DNA of 14,733 bases from Nitrospinae bacterium CG22_combo_CG10-13_8_21_14_all_47_10 (GTDB taxonomy: Bacteria; Nitrospinota; Nitrospinia; Nitrospinales; VA-1), in NCBI GenBank assembly GCA_002786505.1, contig PCTK01000030.1:1-14733 (forward strand). The letters are read 5' to 3'. The notes beneath the pieces are model-generated. The model did not search any database. It was not told the DNA's origin and saw nothing but the letters and a program-made list of their open reading frames with translations. The position numbers and the translations under genes were made by a program. Below are positions 1 through 7,066 of the stretch, one piece after another; position 1 is the stretch's first letter, and each line of letters opens with the position of its first letter.

Positions 1-252
1 TCATCCTGATGAGCCTTGGCGAAGAAGGCGTGATATCTCTCATAAGCCTTCGTGCCCTGTAAGGGTAATCTCGCTTTTTCTCAATACAGAACCACTTACG
101 CAAAGCCCTCCTTTCAAGGGGGATATTAATTCAAGCCCTCTCACTCCAGAGAAGTTCGGTCGAAACATTCGTCCCAGCCACCAAAACCACCTTTTCGTCA
201 AAGAAATTTATTACCATTTGCCTCCCTCGCCAGAGGGTGATATTTTGTCCAC
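1..252. other. Non-coding leader upstream of cysS with small hairpins
   Basis: No convincing gene is seen. One + strand frame reads from base 3 to a TAA at 60-62 and could be the last 19 codons of a gene lying to the left, but it is too short to identify. Bases 106-122 form a hairpin (CCTCCT against AGGGGG with one G-T pair), and 224-237 form another (CCCTC, GAGGG). The frame that stays open across the region reads as proline- and serine-rich noise with no start codon, typical of intergenic repeat DNA. Confidence 0.6.
221..237 (+). repeat. Short hairpin element, inverted partner at 5951-5967
   Basis: The sequence CCTCCCTCGCCAGAGGG has a 5-bp stem (CCCTC/GAGGG) with loop GCCA. The reverse complement of 5951-5967 matches it at 15 of 17 positions; only the two loop-side bases differ. 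It lies 15 bases before the cysS start, and its GAGGG is the only purine-rich stretch there. That spacing is longer than usual for a ribosome binding site. It may be a member of a dispersed intergenic repeat family. Confidence 0.45.
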
Positions 253-1692
253 ATGAGCCTACTTATATTCAACACCCTGACCCGGAAAAAAGAGGAATTC
301 GTCCCTCTTAGAGCAAACCAGATCGGCATGTATGTGTGCGGTGTCACCGTCTATGACTATTGCCATGTCGGACACGCCCGCGCCGCCATCGTTTTCGACA
401 CCTTTTACCGTTATTTCCAGTATCTCGGCTACGAAGTTCGTTTTGTGCGGAACTTTACAGACATTGACGACAAGATCATCAATCGCGCTAATGAAGAAGG
501 TATCGACTGGCAAGAAGTCACCCGCAAGTATATCAAAGCGTTTTATGAGGACATGGGGCAACTGAATATCGCCACCCCTACCGAAGAACCAAAAGCCACC
601 GACCATATCCCCGAAATGCTGGAAATGATTCAGTCCCTGGTTGACCAGGACAAAGCTTATGAATCGGGAGGAGATGTTTTTTATTCGATCAAATCGTTTA
701 AGGACTACGGTTGCCTTTCCGGAAAAAACATCGACGACCTGCAATCGGGAGCCCGTGTTGAAGTCAACGATACCAAACGCGATCCGCTGGATTTTGCTTT
801 ATGGAAAAAGAGTAAACCGGGAGAACCTTTCTGGGAAAGCCCGTGGGGTCCGGGTCGGCCCGGCTGGCATATTGAATGTTCGGCAATGAGCAAAAAATAT
901 CTCGGTGACACTTTCGACATCCACGGCGGCGGCAAAGACCTCGTCTTTCCGCACCACGAAAATGAAATAGCGCAGTCCTGCGGTTGCACAGGGCAACAGC
1001 CTGTCCGTTACTGGGTGCATAACGGGTTCGTCAATATTGACAAGGAAAAGATGTCCAAATCACTGGGCAACTTTTTTACCATCCGTGAGGTTTACAAAAA
1101 ATATCACCCTGAAGTTTTACGCTTGTTTCTCATCAGCAGTCATTACCGCAGTCCCATCGACTTTTCAGAAAAAAACCTGGAAGACGCTACCAAAGTACTT
1201 TCCCGGTTTTATGAAGGGTTGGCCGGGGCACGCAAAAAAATTGGAAATCTGGATTTGACGTCCATCCCCAATTTTCAGGAAAAAGTGAAGAGCCATGCGT
1301 TGACAAAAAAATTTGAAACAGCCATGAATGACGACTTGAATACAGCCGTGGCCATCGCCCATATGAACGAAGAACTGCGCAACCTCAACAGCGCTGTGCC
1401 AGGGAAGAACGAAACCGAAGACCTTGCCATTGCAACAGCGGCATGGGAGGCGGCAGGACAAATTCTCGGGTTGTTTTCCCGCACTCCCGAAACGTTTGAA
1501 AAAGAACTTTTCGAAACCAAAAACCGCGATCTTGATCTGGATGTCAACAAAATTGAACAGTTGATCGCAGACCGCAACTCGGCACGCCAATCCAAAAACT
1601 GGGCCGAAGCAGACCGTTGCCGGGATGACTTGACCCAAATGGGAATCCTTATCGAGGACACTCCGAACGGCACGGAGTGGAAGTTGAAATGA
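253..1692 (+). CDS. cysS: Cysteinyl-tRNA synthetase
   Basis: This cytoplasmic class I aminoacyl-tRNA synthetase charges tRNA-Cys with cysteine using ATP. It has 479 residues, normal for the bacterial enzyme. The class I signatures are present: HVGH at 38-41 and KMSKS at 266-270. The four zinc ligands that select cysteine are all in place: C29, C209, H234 and E238, at nearly the same numbering as the E. coli enzyme. The GWHIECSAM and FPHHENEIAQS blocks are intact. The ATG at 253 is the first start after an in-frame stop at 238-240; no strong ribosome binding site precedes it. Its stop overlaps the start of the DUF2851 gene, so the two are probably cotranscribed, and cysD/cysN lie downstream on the same strand. 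Identification is very secure. Confidence 0.98.
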   Translation: MSLLIFNTLTRKKEEFVPLRANQIGMYVCGVTVYDYCHVGHARAAIVFDTFYRYFQYLGYEVRFVRNFTDIDDKIINRANEEGIDWQEVTRKYIKAFYEDMGQLNIATPTEEPKATDHIPEMLEMIQSLVDQDKAYESGGDVFYSIKSFKDYGCLSGKNIDDLQSGARVEVNDTKRDPLDFALWKKSKPGEPFWESPWGPGRPGWHIECSAMSKKYLGDTFDIHGGGKDLVFPHHENEIAQSCGCTGQQPVRYWVHNGFVNIDKEKMSKSLGNFFTIREVYKKYHPEVLRLFLISSHYRSPIDFSEKNLEDATKVLSRFYEGLAGARKKIGNLDLTSIPNFQEKVKSHALTKKFETAMNDDLNTAVAIAHMNEELRNLNSAVPGKNETEDLAIATAAWEAAGQILGLFSRTPETFEKELFETKNRDLDLDVNKIEQLIADRNSARQSKNWAEADRCRDDLTQMGILIEDTPNGTEWKLK

Positions 1693-3185
1693 CGGCGACC
1701 TTTTCCGATGCCTATCTGAAATTCACGCAAGTCTATAATCAATTACAGGTTCGGGAAGAGGACCACACCATCCGGGTTCCGGAAAAAGTCATCCGCTGTA
1801 TCTGGAACGACCAGTTGTTTTGCACACCCTTTCTCAAAACCAGTGATGACCAAAATCTGGAAATCGTTTTTCCCGGATACTGGAATTTTGGGAAAGGACC
1901 CGACTTCACCAGCGCTACCATCAAGGTGAATGGGAAAGTTTATGAAGGCGATGTCGAACTACACATCTACTCCACCGATTGGAAAGCTCACGGACACTCT
2001 CGAAACCCTGATTTTGACAATGTCATCCTGCATGTATATATGTGGCAGGGCCGGGGCAAAGAACCCCGGGCAAAACAACAAGGCCTCCCTTTCCAGTTTG
2101 AAATTAAAGATTACCTGACCAAAGGCATCCTCGAACTCAACGATGAACTCGACTTTGAAAACTACCCGGCCCTGAATTCCAGCAATGTTGGCCTGTGCCA
2201 CCAGCCGTTGGCGCAACTCTCGGAAGAAAAGCTCACTCATCTTTTGAATGCCGCGGGTGAAGCGCGGGTGTTCACCAAAATGGAGCGGTTCCACGATTCA
2301 ATCATTGTTGAAGGGTACGAACAAACTTTTTACCGGGGCGTTGCCGAAGCGCTGGGTTACCCCGAGAACAAAAAACCGTTTCAGACCCTGGCCGATACCC
2401 TGCCCTTGACGGAGTTGGGAAACCTGGTGCCCGCAAAGATAAAAACAGGAGAAAGGGTTCTGCATTATCAGGCGTTGCTCTTCGGTATTTCGGGCTTGAT
2501 GAATAAAGAAACGGAAAAAAAAGCCGGGTTCCGCAAACTCCGGCCAATATGGGAGTCCTATCAAGACCGGGTTCCGCAATCGCCTCTTACCAAAACGGAT
2601 TGGAGTTTTCGTGCCATCCGGCCCGCCAATTATCCTTACAGGCGGCTGGCAGGACTCGCCCATTTGATTGTACGTCATGAAAAAATGGGAATGTTTGCGG
2701 ACTTCGTCGGGACCTATCAAAAGATTCTCACTTCTTCCGGACAGGAAGTTCCCGACAAGAAAACCCTGGACTCCTTCAACGATTTTTTTTGTGTGGCCGC
2801 CGATGATTACTGGGCAAACCATTACACTCCCGATGGCAAGACTCTTCCGCAACTCCAGCAACTTGTCGGTTCAGCGCGGTCCCGCGAAATTATCATCAAC
2901 ATCGGTCTGCCCATCGGCTTGATCTTTGCGCGGGCGGGAAAATTCAAAGGACTGGAAACGGGGCTCAACACCCTCTTCCAAACCCCAAAGAATGCCAGCG
3001 ATCACAAACTGCTCCGATTCATGAAACATTATATTTTTGGCAACAGGGAGGAAATGCTCCATGTATTGCACTCCGAAAAACAAAATCAGGGATTAATGCA
3101 GGTTTATCAGGATTTTTGCACCCAGAACCAGAATAATTGCCAGCATTGCCCGTTTCCGGATGTGATAAACAGATATTTTTCTTGA
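1689..3185 (+). CDS. DUF2851 family protein, function unknown
   Basis: This 498-residue soluble protein matches the DUF2851 family by pattern. The N-terminal block contains PGYWNFGKGPDFTSATI (62-78), GDVELH (87-92) and DWKAHGH (97-103), followed by VILHV. The middle has LGYPENKKPF (222-231) and RPANYPYRRLAG (311-322). The end carries a small cysteine cluster, C477-X6-C484-X2-C487, that could bind a metal. I chose the ATG at 1689 rather than the in-frame GTG at 1677 because it forms an ATGA overlap with the cysS stop and has GGAG at 1674-1677. The PD...E-X-H spacing faintly resembles PD-(D/E)XK nucleases, but this is only a hypothesis. No signal peptide or membrane segment is seen. No reaction can be assigned. 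Confidence 0.9.
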   Translation: MTATFSDAYLKFTQVYNQLQVREEDHTIRVPEKVIRCIWNDQLFCTPFLKTSDDQNLEIVFPGYWNFGKGPDFTSATIKVNGKVYEGDVELHIYSTDWKAHGHSRNPDFDNVILHVYMWQGRGKEPRAKQQGLPFQFEIKDYLTKGILELNDELDFENYPALNSSNVGLCHQPLAQLSEEKLTHLLNAAGEARVFTKMERFHDSIIVEGYEQTFYRGVAEALGYPENKKPFQTLADTLPLTELGNLVPAKIKTGERVLHYQALLFGISGLMNKETEKKAGFRKLRPIWESYQDRVPQSPLTKTDWSFRAIRPANYPYRRLAGLAHLIVRHEKMGMFADFVGTYQKILTSSGQEVPDKKTLDSFNDFFCVAADDYWANHYTPDGKTLPQLQQLVGSARSREIIINIGLPIGLIFARAGKFKGLETGLNTLFQTPKNASDHKLLRFMKHYIFGNREEMLHVLHSEKQNQGLMQVYQDFCTQNQNNCQHCPFPDVINRYFS

Positions 3186-3322
3186 AAAAAACCGCGAAAA
3201 ACGCATCTACCCCATTGCGCAATTGATCAATTTCCCCTAAAATCGACATCCCCCTTGATTGTCTTGAACTTTCGAGATAGAGTGATAGTTTACCCATTCA
3301 GTAATAAGGAATTACCGTTTTA
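3186..3322 (+). promoter_or_regulatory. cysD upstream region with two overlapping palindromes
   Basis: Bases 3214-3223 (ATTGCGCAAT) and 3222-3231 (ATTGATCAAT) are perfect 10-bp palindromes of the form ATTGNNCAAT that share two bases, an operator-like layout. Downstream is a weak sigma-70-like pair: TTGATT at 3255-3260, a 17-base gap, and TAGAGT at 3278-3283. AAGGA at 3306-3310 is a plausible ribosome binding site, 12 bases before the cysD ATG. No terminator for the upstream gene is visible, so read-through from cysS is possible. The promoter and operator roles are inferred. Confidence 0.35.
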
Positions 3323-4126
3323 ATGGATCATTTAGACGAGCTGGAAAATCAAAGCATTTTCATCCTGCGCGAAGCTTATAAAAACTTCAAAAACCTGGCG
3401 ATGCTGTGGTCGATCGGAAAAGACTCGACCATTCTGGTCTGGCTGGCGCGCAAGGCCTTTTTTGGCCATTGTCCTATTCCATTGGTTCACATTGACACCA
3501 CCTTCAAAATTCCCGCTATGATTGAATATCGGGACCGGGTCGCTAAAGAATGGGGGCTGAACCTGGTGGTAGGCAAGAATCAGAAAGCGCTGGATGAGGG
3601 CATGAATCATGAAAAAGGACGGCTGGTTTGCTGTGAAGCATTAAAAACCCAGGGCCTGCAATGCATCATGGAAGAACACGGTTATACAGGGCTGATTCTG
3701 GGTATCCGCAGGGATGAAGAAGGCACCCGCGCTAAGGAACGCTATTTCTCGCCACGGGATAAAAACTTCGAATGGAATTTTAAGGACCAGCCCCCTGAAT
3801 TGTGGGACCAGTATAAAACCAGTTTTTCCGAAGACACACATATCCGCATTCACCCAATCCTGCACTGGACAGAACTGAATGTCTGGGAATATATACTGAG
3901 GGAAAAGATCCCAATTATTGATCTCTATTTCGCCAATAAGGAAGGCAAGCGTTACCGGTCTCTGGGTTGCGCCCCTTGCACAGGCACCATTGACTCCACC
4001 GCTAAATCGGTGGAAGAAATCGTAGAGGAACTTAAAAACACCACCACATCAGAGCGCTCCGGAAGGGCACAGGACCAGGAAAACACCTATGCCATGCAAA
4101 AACTGCGAGCCCGAGGATATATGTAA
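3323..4126 (+). CDS. cysD: Sulfate adenylyltransferase subunit 2
   Basis: This is the catalytic ATP-pyrophosphatase subunit of the two-subunit ATP sulfurylase. It adenylylates sulfate to APS in the cytoplasm while CysN hydrolyses GTP. The 267-residue protein has the PP-loop SIGKDST (31-37) normal for CysD, then HIDTTFK, the RRDEE...RAKER block and a C-terminal TTSERSGRAQDQE. It is shorter than the roughly 300-residue E. coli protein because the insertion before the GCxPxT motif is missing; the motif reads GCAPCT rather than GCWPLT, marking a second CysD type. Homology to PAPS reductases is expected, but the RRDEE and TSER blocks argue for CysD. The TAA stop touches the cysN start, so the subunits should be made together. 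Confidence 0.95.
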   Translation: MDHLDELENQSIFILREAYKNFKNLAMLWSIGKDSTILVWLARKAFFGHCPIPLVHIDTTFKIPAMIEYRDRVAKEWGLNLVVGKNQKALDEGMNHEKGRLVCCEALKTQGLQCIMEEHGYTGLILGIRRDEEGTRAKERYFSPRDKNFEWNFKDQPPELWDQYKTSFSEDTHIRIHPILHWTELNVWEYILREKIPIIDLYFANKEGKRYRSLGCAPCTGTIDSTAKSVEEIVEELKNTTTSERSGRAQDQENTYAMQKLRARGYM

Positions 4127-5950
4127 ATGGGCAATAACGGAAACGCTTCAGAACTTTCCAGCCGCCTTTTGCGGCTGGTCATTGTTGGTCATGTGGATCA
4201 CGGGAAATCGACTCTGGTCGGTCGCCTGCTCTCTGACACCGGGACTCTGCCCGAAGGCAAGCTCGACTTTGTCCGCAGTATCTGCAAACAGCAGGGTAAG
4301 GAATTTGAGTTTGCCTTTTTGCTCGATGCCTTGGAAGAAGAGCAGGAACAGGGCATCACTATCGACACGTCACAGATTTTCTTCCATACCGCCCAACGTA
4401 AATACGTCATCATCGACGCGCCGGGTCATAAAGAGTTTTTGAAAAACATGGTGACCGGCGCCGCCGATGCCGAGGCCGCCCTTTTGCTGATTGATGCAAA
4501 CGAAGGCGTGCAGGAACAATCGCGCAGACATGGGTACATTTTAAAACTGCTCGGGCTCACCCAGGTCGCGGTAGTGATCAATAAGATGGACCTCAAGGGT
4601 TATGACGAGCAGGTTTACAACAATATCAGAACCGAATACACCCATTTTCTTGATTCACTCGGGATTGAAGCGCGGGAGTTTATCCCCGTTTCTGCCAAAC
4701 TCGGTGTCAACATCGCCACATTGAAAGATGAAATGCCCTGGTACAAGGGGCCAACGGTTTTAAGCATGCTCGACCAGTTCGAGAAAAAGCCGCCCCAAGA
4801 TCATCTCCCCTTCCGGTTTCCGGTTCAGGATGTATATAAGTTTGACGAACGGCGCATTATCGCCGGGCGGGTGGAGTCGGGCAAATTGAAGACCGGAGAC
4901 AGGGTCATCTTCTCCCCTTCCAACAAACAGGCGGTGGTGAAATCCATCGAGGCCTGGAGCGTGCCCCAAAAACCCTCTTTCGCGACCGCTTCCCAGTCCA
5001 TCGGGTTTACCCTTGATGAGCAGATATTTGTCGAACGCGGAGATGTGTGCACTCTCATGGAGCAGTTGCCCATCGTCTCCACCACTTTCGATGCCAATGT
5101 TTTCTGGATGGGCAAACGCAATTTGGAAAAAGGCCGGAAGTTCGTCATCAAACTGAATACCCAGGAAGTAGAATGCGAAGTGGTTGAATTCAAAAAAGCC
5201 ATCGATGCCTCTACTTTAGAAACCTTGTCCAATCAGGATTATATTGCCAAAAATGATGTTGCCGAACTGACTTTAAAAACACGCAAACCGGTAGCTTTTG
5301 ACCTGTTCGGTTCCATCGCCAACACCGGCCGGTTTGTTTTGGTCGATGAATATGATGTCTGCGGCGGTGGAATCATCACCACCTACACTCCGGCGACCAA
5401 GACCGACAAACTCCGGGACGAGGTACGCACCAGAGATTTCAACTGGATCAAAAGCGAAATCAAACCAGAGGAAAGGGCCTATAGGAACGGACACCGGGCG
5501 GCGCTTATCCTTGTTACCGGCGATCCGGGCACCGGCAAGGGTCCGCTGGCCAGAACGCTCGAACACAGCTTGTTCCAGAATAATTTCCAGAGCTATTTGC
5601 TCGACCGCAGAAACGTTGACCTCGGAGTTGGAGCTGACTTGAATGATCCCAAAAGCAAGGGTGACGGAGAATCCTCCCGCAGGTTGGGCGAAGTGGCAAA
5701 ACTTTTTCTCGATGCCGGTCATGTGGTGATTTCCACCAGCAATGCTTTCCACCAGGGAGACCAGGCCGACCTCAGGCTTTTGGCTAATCCGTATCAGGTG
5801 GTAGAAATTCAAGTGTCAGACCACTCATCGGGAGAACCCGACCTGGCTCTCTCCCTGGATGAAGCACAAAACCCCAAAGAAGCCGCCCTCAAAGTCCAGA
5901 ACTTTCTCAAAGAAAAGAAAATTCTGTTGGGGCACAATTACTCCATCTGA
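4127..5950 (+). CDS. cysN: Sulfate adenylyltransferase subunit 1 with degenerate APS-kinase-like C-terminal domain
   Basis: Residues 1 to about 425 form a CysN GTPase, which drives APS formation by CysD. G motifs are intact: GHVDHGKST (21-29), ITID (77-80), DAPGH (97-101), NKMD (152-155) and SAK (189-191). EF-Tu-like beta-barrel domains follow. Residues about 440-607 align with APS kinase (CysC): the junction ER..RNGHRAA, RRLGEVAKLFLDAG (518-531) and the end helix are recognisable. However, the P-loop reads GDPGTGKG (465-472) with glycine instead of Ser/Thr, DGDN is DRRN (493-496), the FISPY-type block is TSNAF, and the KGLY...KAR and FTGIDDPYE segments are absent. The kinase is therefore probably inactive, and the domain may sense nucleotides or be structural. 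The gene starts directly after the cysD stop, with GAGG inside cysD as ribosome binding site. Confidence 0.93.
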   Translation: MGNNGNASELSSRLLRLVIVGHVDHGKSTLVGRLLSDTGTLPEGKLDFVRSICKQQGKEFEFAFLLDALEEEQEQGITIDTSQIFFHTAQRKYVIIDAPGHKEFLKNMVTGAADAEAALLLIDANEGVQEQSRRHGYILKLLGLTQVAVVINKMDLKGYDEQVYNNIRTEYTHFLDSLGIEAREFIPVSAKLGVNIATLKDEMPWYKGPTVLSMLDQFEKKPPQDHLPFRFPVQDVYKFDERRIIAGRVESGKLKTGDRVIFSPSNKQAVVKSIEAWSVPQKPSFATASQSIGFTLDEQIFVERGDVCTLMEQLPIVSTTFDANVFWMGKRNLEKGRKFVIKLNTQEVECEVVEFKKAIDASTLETLSNQDYIAKNDVAELTLKTRKPVAFDLFGSIANTGRFVLVDEYDVCGGGIITTYTPATKTDKLRDEVRTRDFNWIKSEIKPEERAYRNGHRAALILVTGDPGTGKGPLARTLEHSLFQNNFQSYLLDRRNVDLGVGADLNDPKSKGDGESSRRLGEVAKLFLDAGHVVISTSNAFHQGDQADLRLLANPYQVVEIQVSDHSSGEPDLALSLDEAQNPKEAALKVQNFLKEKKILLGHNYSI

Positions 5951-6066
5951 CCCTCCAGCGAGGGAGGCGGCACTGCCTTGCCCATAAGGCGGACGGAATA
6001 CTCAAGCGCAATACTTTAATAAACTTCCCCCGGACAAGGGGTATTGAGAGGGTTCGCTCAAACCCT
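5951..6066. repeat. Hairpin-rich intergenic array after cysN
   Basis: Four short inverted repeats follow one another: CCCTC/GAGGG (5951-5955, 5960-5964), GCCTT/AAGGC (5975-5979, 5986-5990), CCCC/GGGG around 6027-6042, and AGGGTT/AACCCT (6049-6054, 6061-6066). None has the T-run expected of an intrinsic terminator. The first is the inverted partner of 221-237. The layout recalls dispersed palindromic intergenic repeats that can protect mRNA 3' ends; that role is inferred. Confidence 0.45.
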
Positions 6067-6085
6067 GGCAGTCGAGAAATAGGGA

Positions 6086-6115
6086 TTGACATTAGCCCGG
6101 ATATCGGGCATTAAT
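6086..6115 (+). promoter_or_regulatory. Promoter of the ferredoxin gene with a palindrome in the spacer
   Basis: A perfect -35 hexamer TTGACA (6086-6091) is followed 18 bases later by ATTAAT (6110-6115) as a fair -10. Within the spacer lies GCCCG-GATAT-CGGGC (6095-6109), an inverted repeat with 5-bp arms. Placement of an operator between -35 and -10 resembles MerR-type or repressor-controlled promoters. No regulator gene lies nearby. Confidence 0.45.
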
Positions 6116-6155
6116 AGCGTTCCTTAAAATTGGAAAAACCGGAGTTCGTCTCACC

Positions 6156-6461
6156 ATGCCAAAAATCAAGGTCATCAACACAGAAACCAACGAAACCATT
6201 GATTTAAAAGCAGGTTATGGAGCAAACCTGAGAAAGGCCGCGCTCTATAATAATGCCGAGGTTTATAAAGGACTCAGCAAGTTCTTAAACTGCCATGGGC
6301 ATGGCATGTGTGGGAAATGCGTGGTTGAAATCGAGCCGATGGAAAACGTCAACCCGCGCACAATTTTTGAGAACCTTCACAAACTCAAACCCCACCAGAA
6401 ACTCGGTTGCCGCGTGAAAGTCTACGGTGATATCACCGTCAAAACCGCCATCGTCGACTAG
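6156..6461 (+). CDS. [2Fe-2S] ferredoxin
   Basis: This small cytoplasmic electron carrier has 101 residues and a plant/adrenodoxin-type beta-grasp ferredoxin fold. Four cysteines are spaced to hold one [2Fe-2S] cluster: C46-X5-C52-X2-C55 in FLNCHGHGMCGKC, and C85 in KLGCRV. The start at 6156 has GGAG at 6141-6144, with an 11-base gap. The preceding 205-base non-coding gap holds a promoter, so it is probably expressed on its own. A hairpin with a short T-run follows the stop. Its partner enzyme is not in the window. Position after the sulfate-activation genes suggests it might supply electrons in that pathway or elsewhere, but nothing in the sequence settles this. The family call is secure; the role is not. 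Confidence 0.9.
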   Translation: MPKIKVINTETNETIDLKAGYGANLRKAALYNNAEVYKGLSKFLNCHGHGMCGKCVVEIEPMENVNPRTIFENLHKLKPHQKLGCRVKVYGDITVKTAIVD

Positions 6462-6468
6462 CCCTTCG

Positions 6469-6489
6469 AGTACCCCCTTCGGTACTTTT
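6469..6489 (+). terminator. Possible intrinsic terminator of the ferredoxin gene
   Basis: AGTACC (6469-6474) pairs perfectly with GGTACT (6481-6486) around loop CCCTTC, followed by TTT at 6487-6489 and a pyrimidine-rich stretch. It starts 8 bases after the ferredoxin stop and runs into the end of the convergent toxin gene. The T-run is short, so efficiency is uncertain. Confidence 0.4.
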
Positions 6490-6788
6490 CACTCTTCTTT
6501 ATTCTTTAGAACAGCCGGGTCTTGTTGTTTTAGAATTCTTATGATTTCCACCGTGCCACCTTCAACCCTATAATAGATCGAATGCACACCGCACACGCTA
6601 CGCCTGTATCCTTCGCGAATATAATCAACAGCGGGATAAAGCAGTGGTTGATGTGCCAACACTGAAAATCGTTGTTTGAGTTGATCGCGGTACCGATTTG
6701 ACTGTTCAACACCGTAGCGGTCATCACCGTATTGTGCAATTTCTATCAAATCTTTTTTGGCACTTAGAGAAAGCCTATAATCAGCCAT
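6489..6788 (-). CDS. parE: ParE/RelE-superfamily toxin
   Basis: This 99-residue protein fits the toxin of a type II toxin-antitoxin pair. Members of the ParE branch usually poison DNA gyrase; RelE-branch members cleave mRNA. Recognisable are an N-terminal SAKKDLIEIAQYG helix, QLKQRFSVLAHQPLLYP (36-52), and the closing block RRSVCGVHSIYYRV (62-75) with EIIRILKQQDP (81-91), typical of ParE. The frame stays open upstream to 6869, but the ATG at 6788 is preferred: it gives the usual toxin length and overlaps the antitoxin stop by 8 bases (ATGGCTGA). Translation is therefore likely coupled to, and lower than, that of the antitoxin. The precise target cannot be read from sequence. Confidence 0.88.
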   Translation of the reverse strand: MADYRLSLSAKKDLIEIAQYGDDRYGVEQSNRYRDQLKQRFSVLAHQPLLYPAVDYIREGYRRSVCGVHSIYYRVEGGTVEIIRILKQQDPAVLKNKEE

Positions 6789-7047
6789 GCTTTGTTCTGT
6801 GGCGTTGCCTGGCTTCTTCCCAAATCCCGTCCACAGCGCAATCACTGAAACCACTCTGCTCGCCTTCAATCAATGCGGCGCGAATCGCTTCAATTTCAAC
6901 AGAGGTTTCTTGTTCCCGAATTTGCCGCTCTCGGATCAACTCACGGATCACTTCGCTTTCGTTGCCGAAATGCCCGGTTTTAATCTGCGCCTTTATCCAA
7001 CCGTCTTGTTTATCTGTAATCGATATGCTTTTTTTGACCATTGGCAT
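6781..7047 (-). CDS. parD: ParD-type ribbon-helix-helix antitoxin
   Basis: This 88-residue antitoxin binds and neutralises the toxin encoded directly downstream and normally represses its own operon. The N-terminal MVKKSISITDKQDGWI and GHFGNESEVIRELIRERQ (26-43) match the ParD/CopG-like ribbon-helix-helix DNA-binding domain. The charged C-terminal part (44-88), with EIEAIRAALIEGEQSGFS, is the usual toxin-wrapping segment. The start at 7047 has a strong ribosome binding site GGAGG, with 7 bases between; a second ATG two codons later would also work. The 37-base palindrome just upstream is the expected operator. The pair sits alone between unrelated genes, as is common for mobile toxin-antitoxin modules, with no transposase or att site seen. 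Confidence 0.9.
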   Translation of the reverse strand: MPMVKKSISITDKQDGWIKAQIKTGHFGNESEVIRELIRERQIREQETSVEIEAIRAALIEGEQSGFSDCAVDGIWEEARQRHRTKHG

Positions 7048-7066
7048 TTTCTACCCTCCAAGGGAT

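Noticed and set aside
3..62. Possible last codons of an upstream gene on the + strand
   Set aside because: Only 19 codons before a TAA, no family recognised, and the opposite strand also reads open here.
145..180. TTCGGTCGAAAC followed by CCAGCCACCA resembling the T-arm and 3' end of a tRNA
   Set aside because: The T-loop consensus is wrong and no acceptor, D or anticodon arms can be formed upstream.
6424..6439. Perfect 16-bp palindrome ACGGTGATATCACCGT
   Set aside because: It lies inside the ferredoxin coding sequence and encodes the ordinary YGDITV strand; most likely chance.
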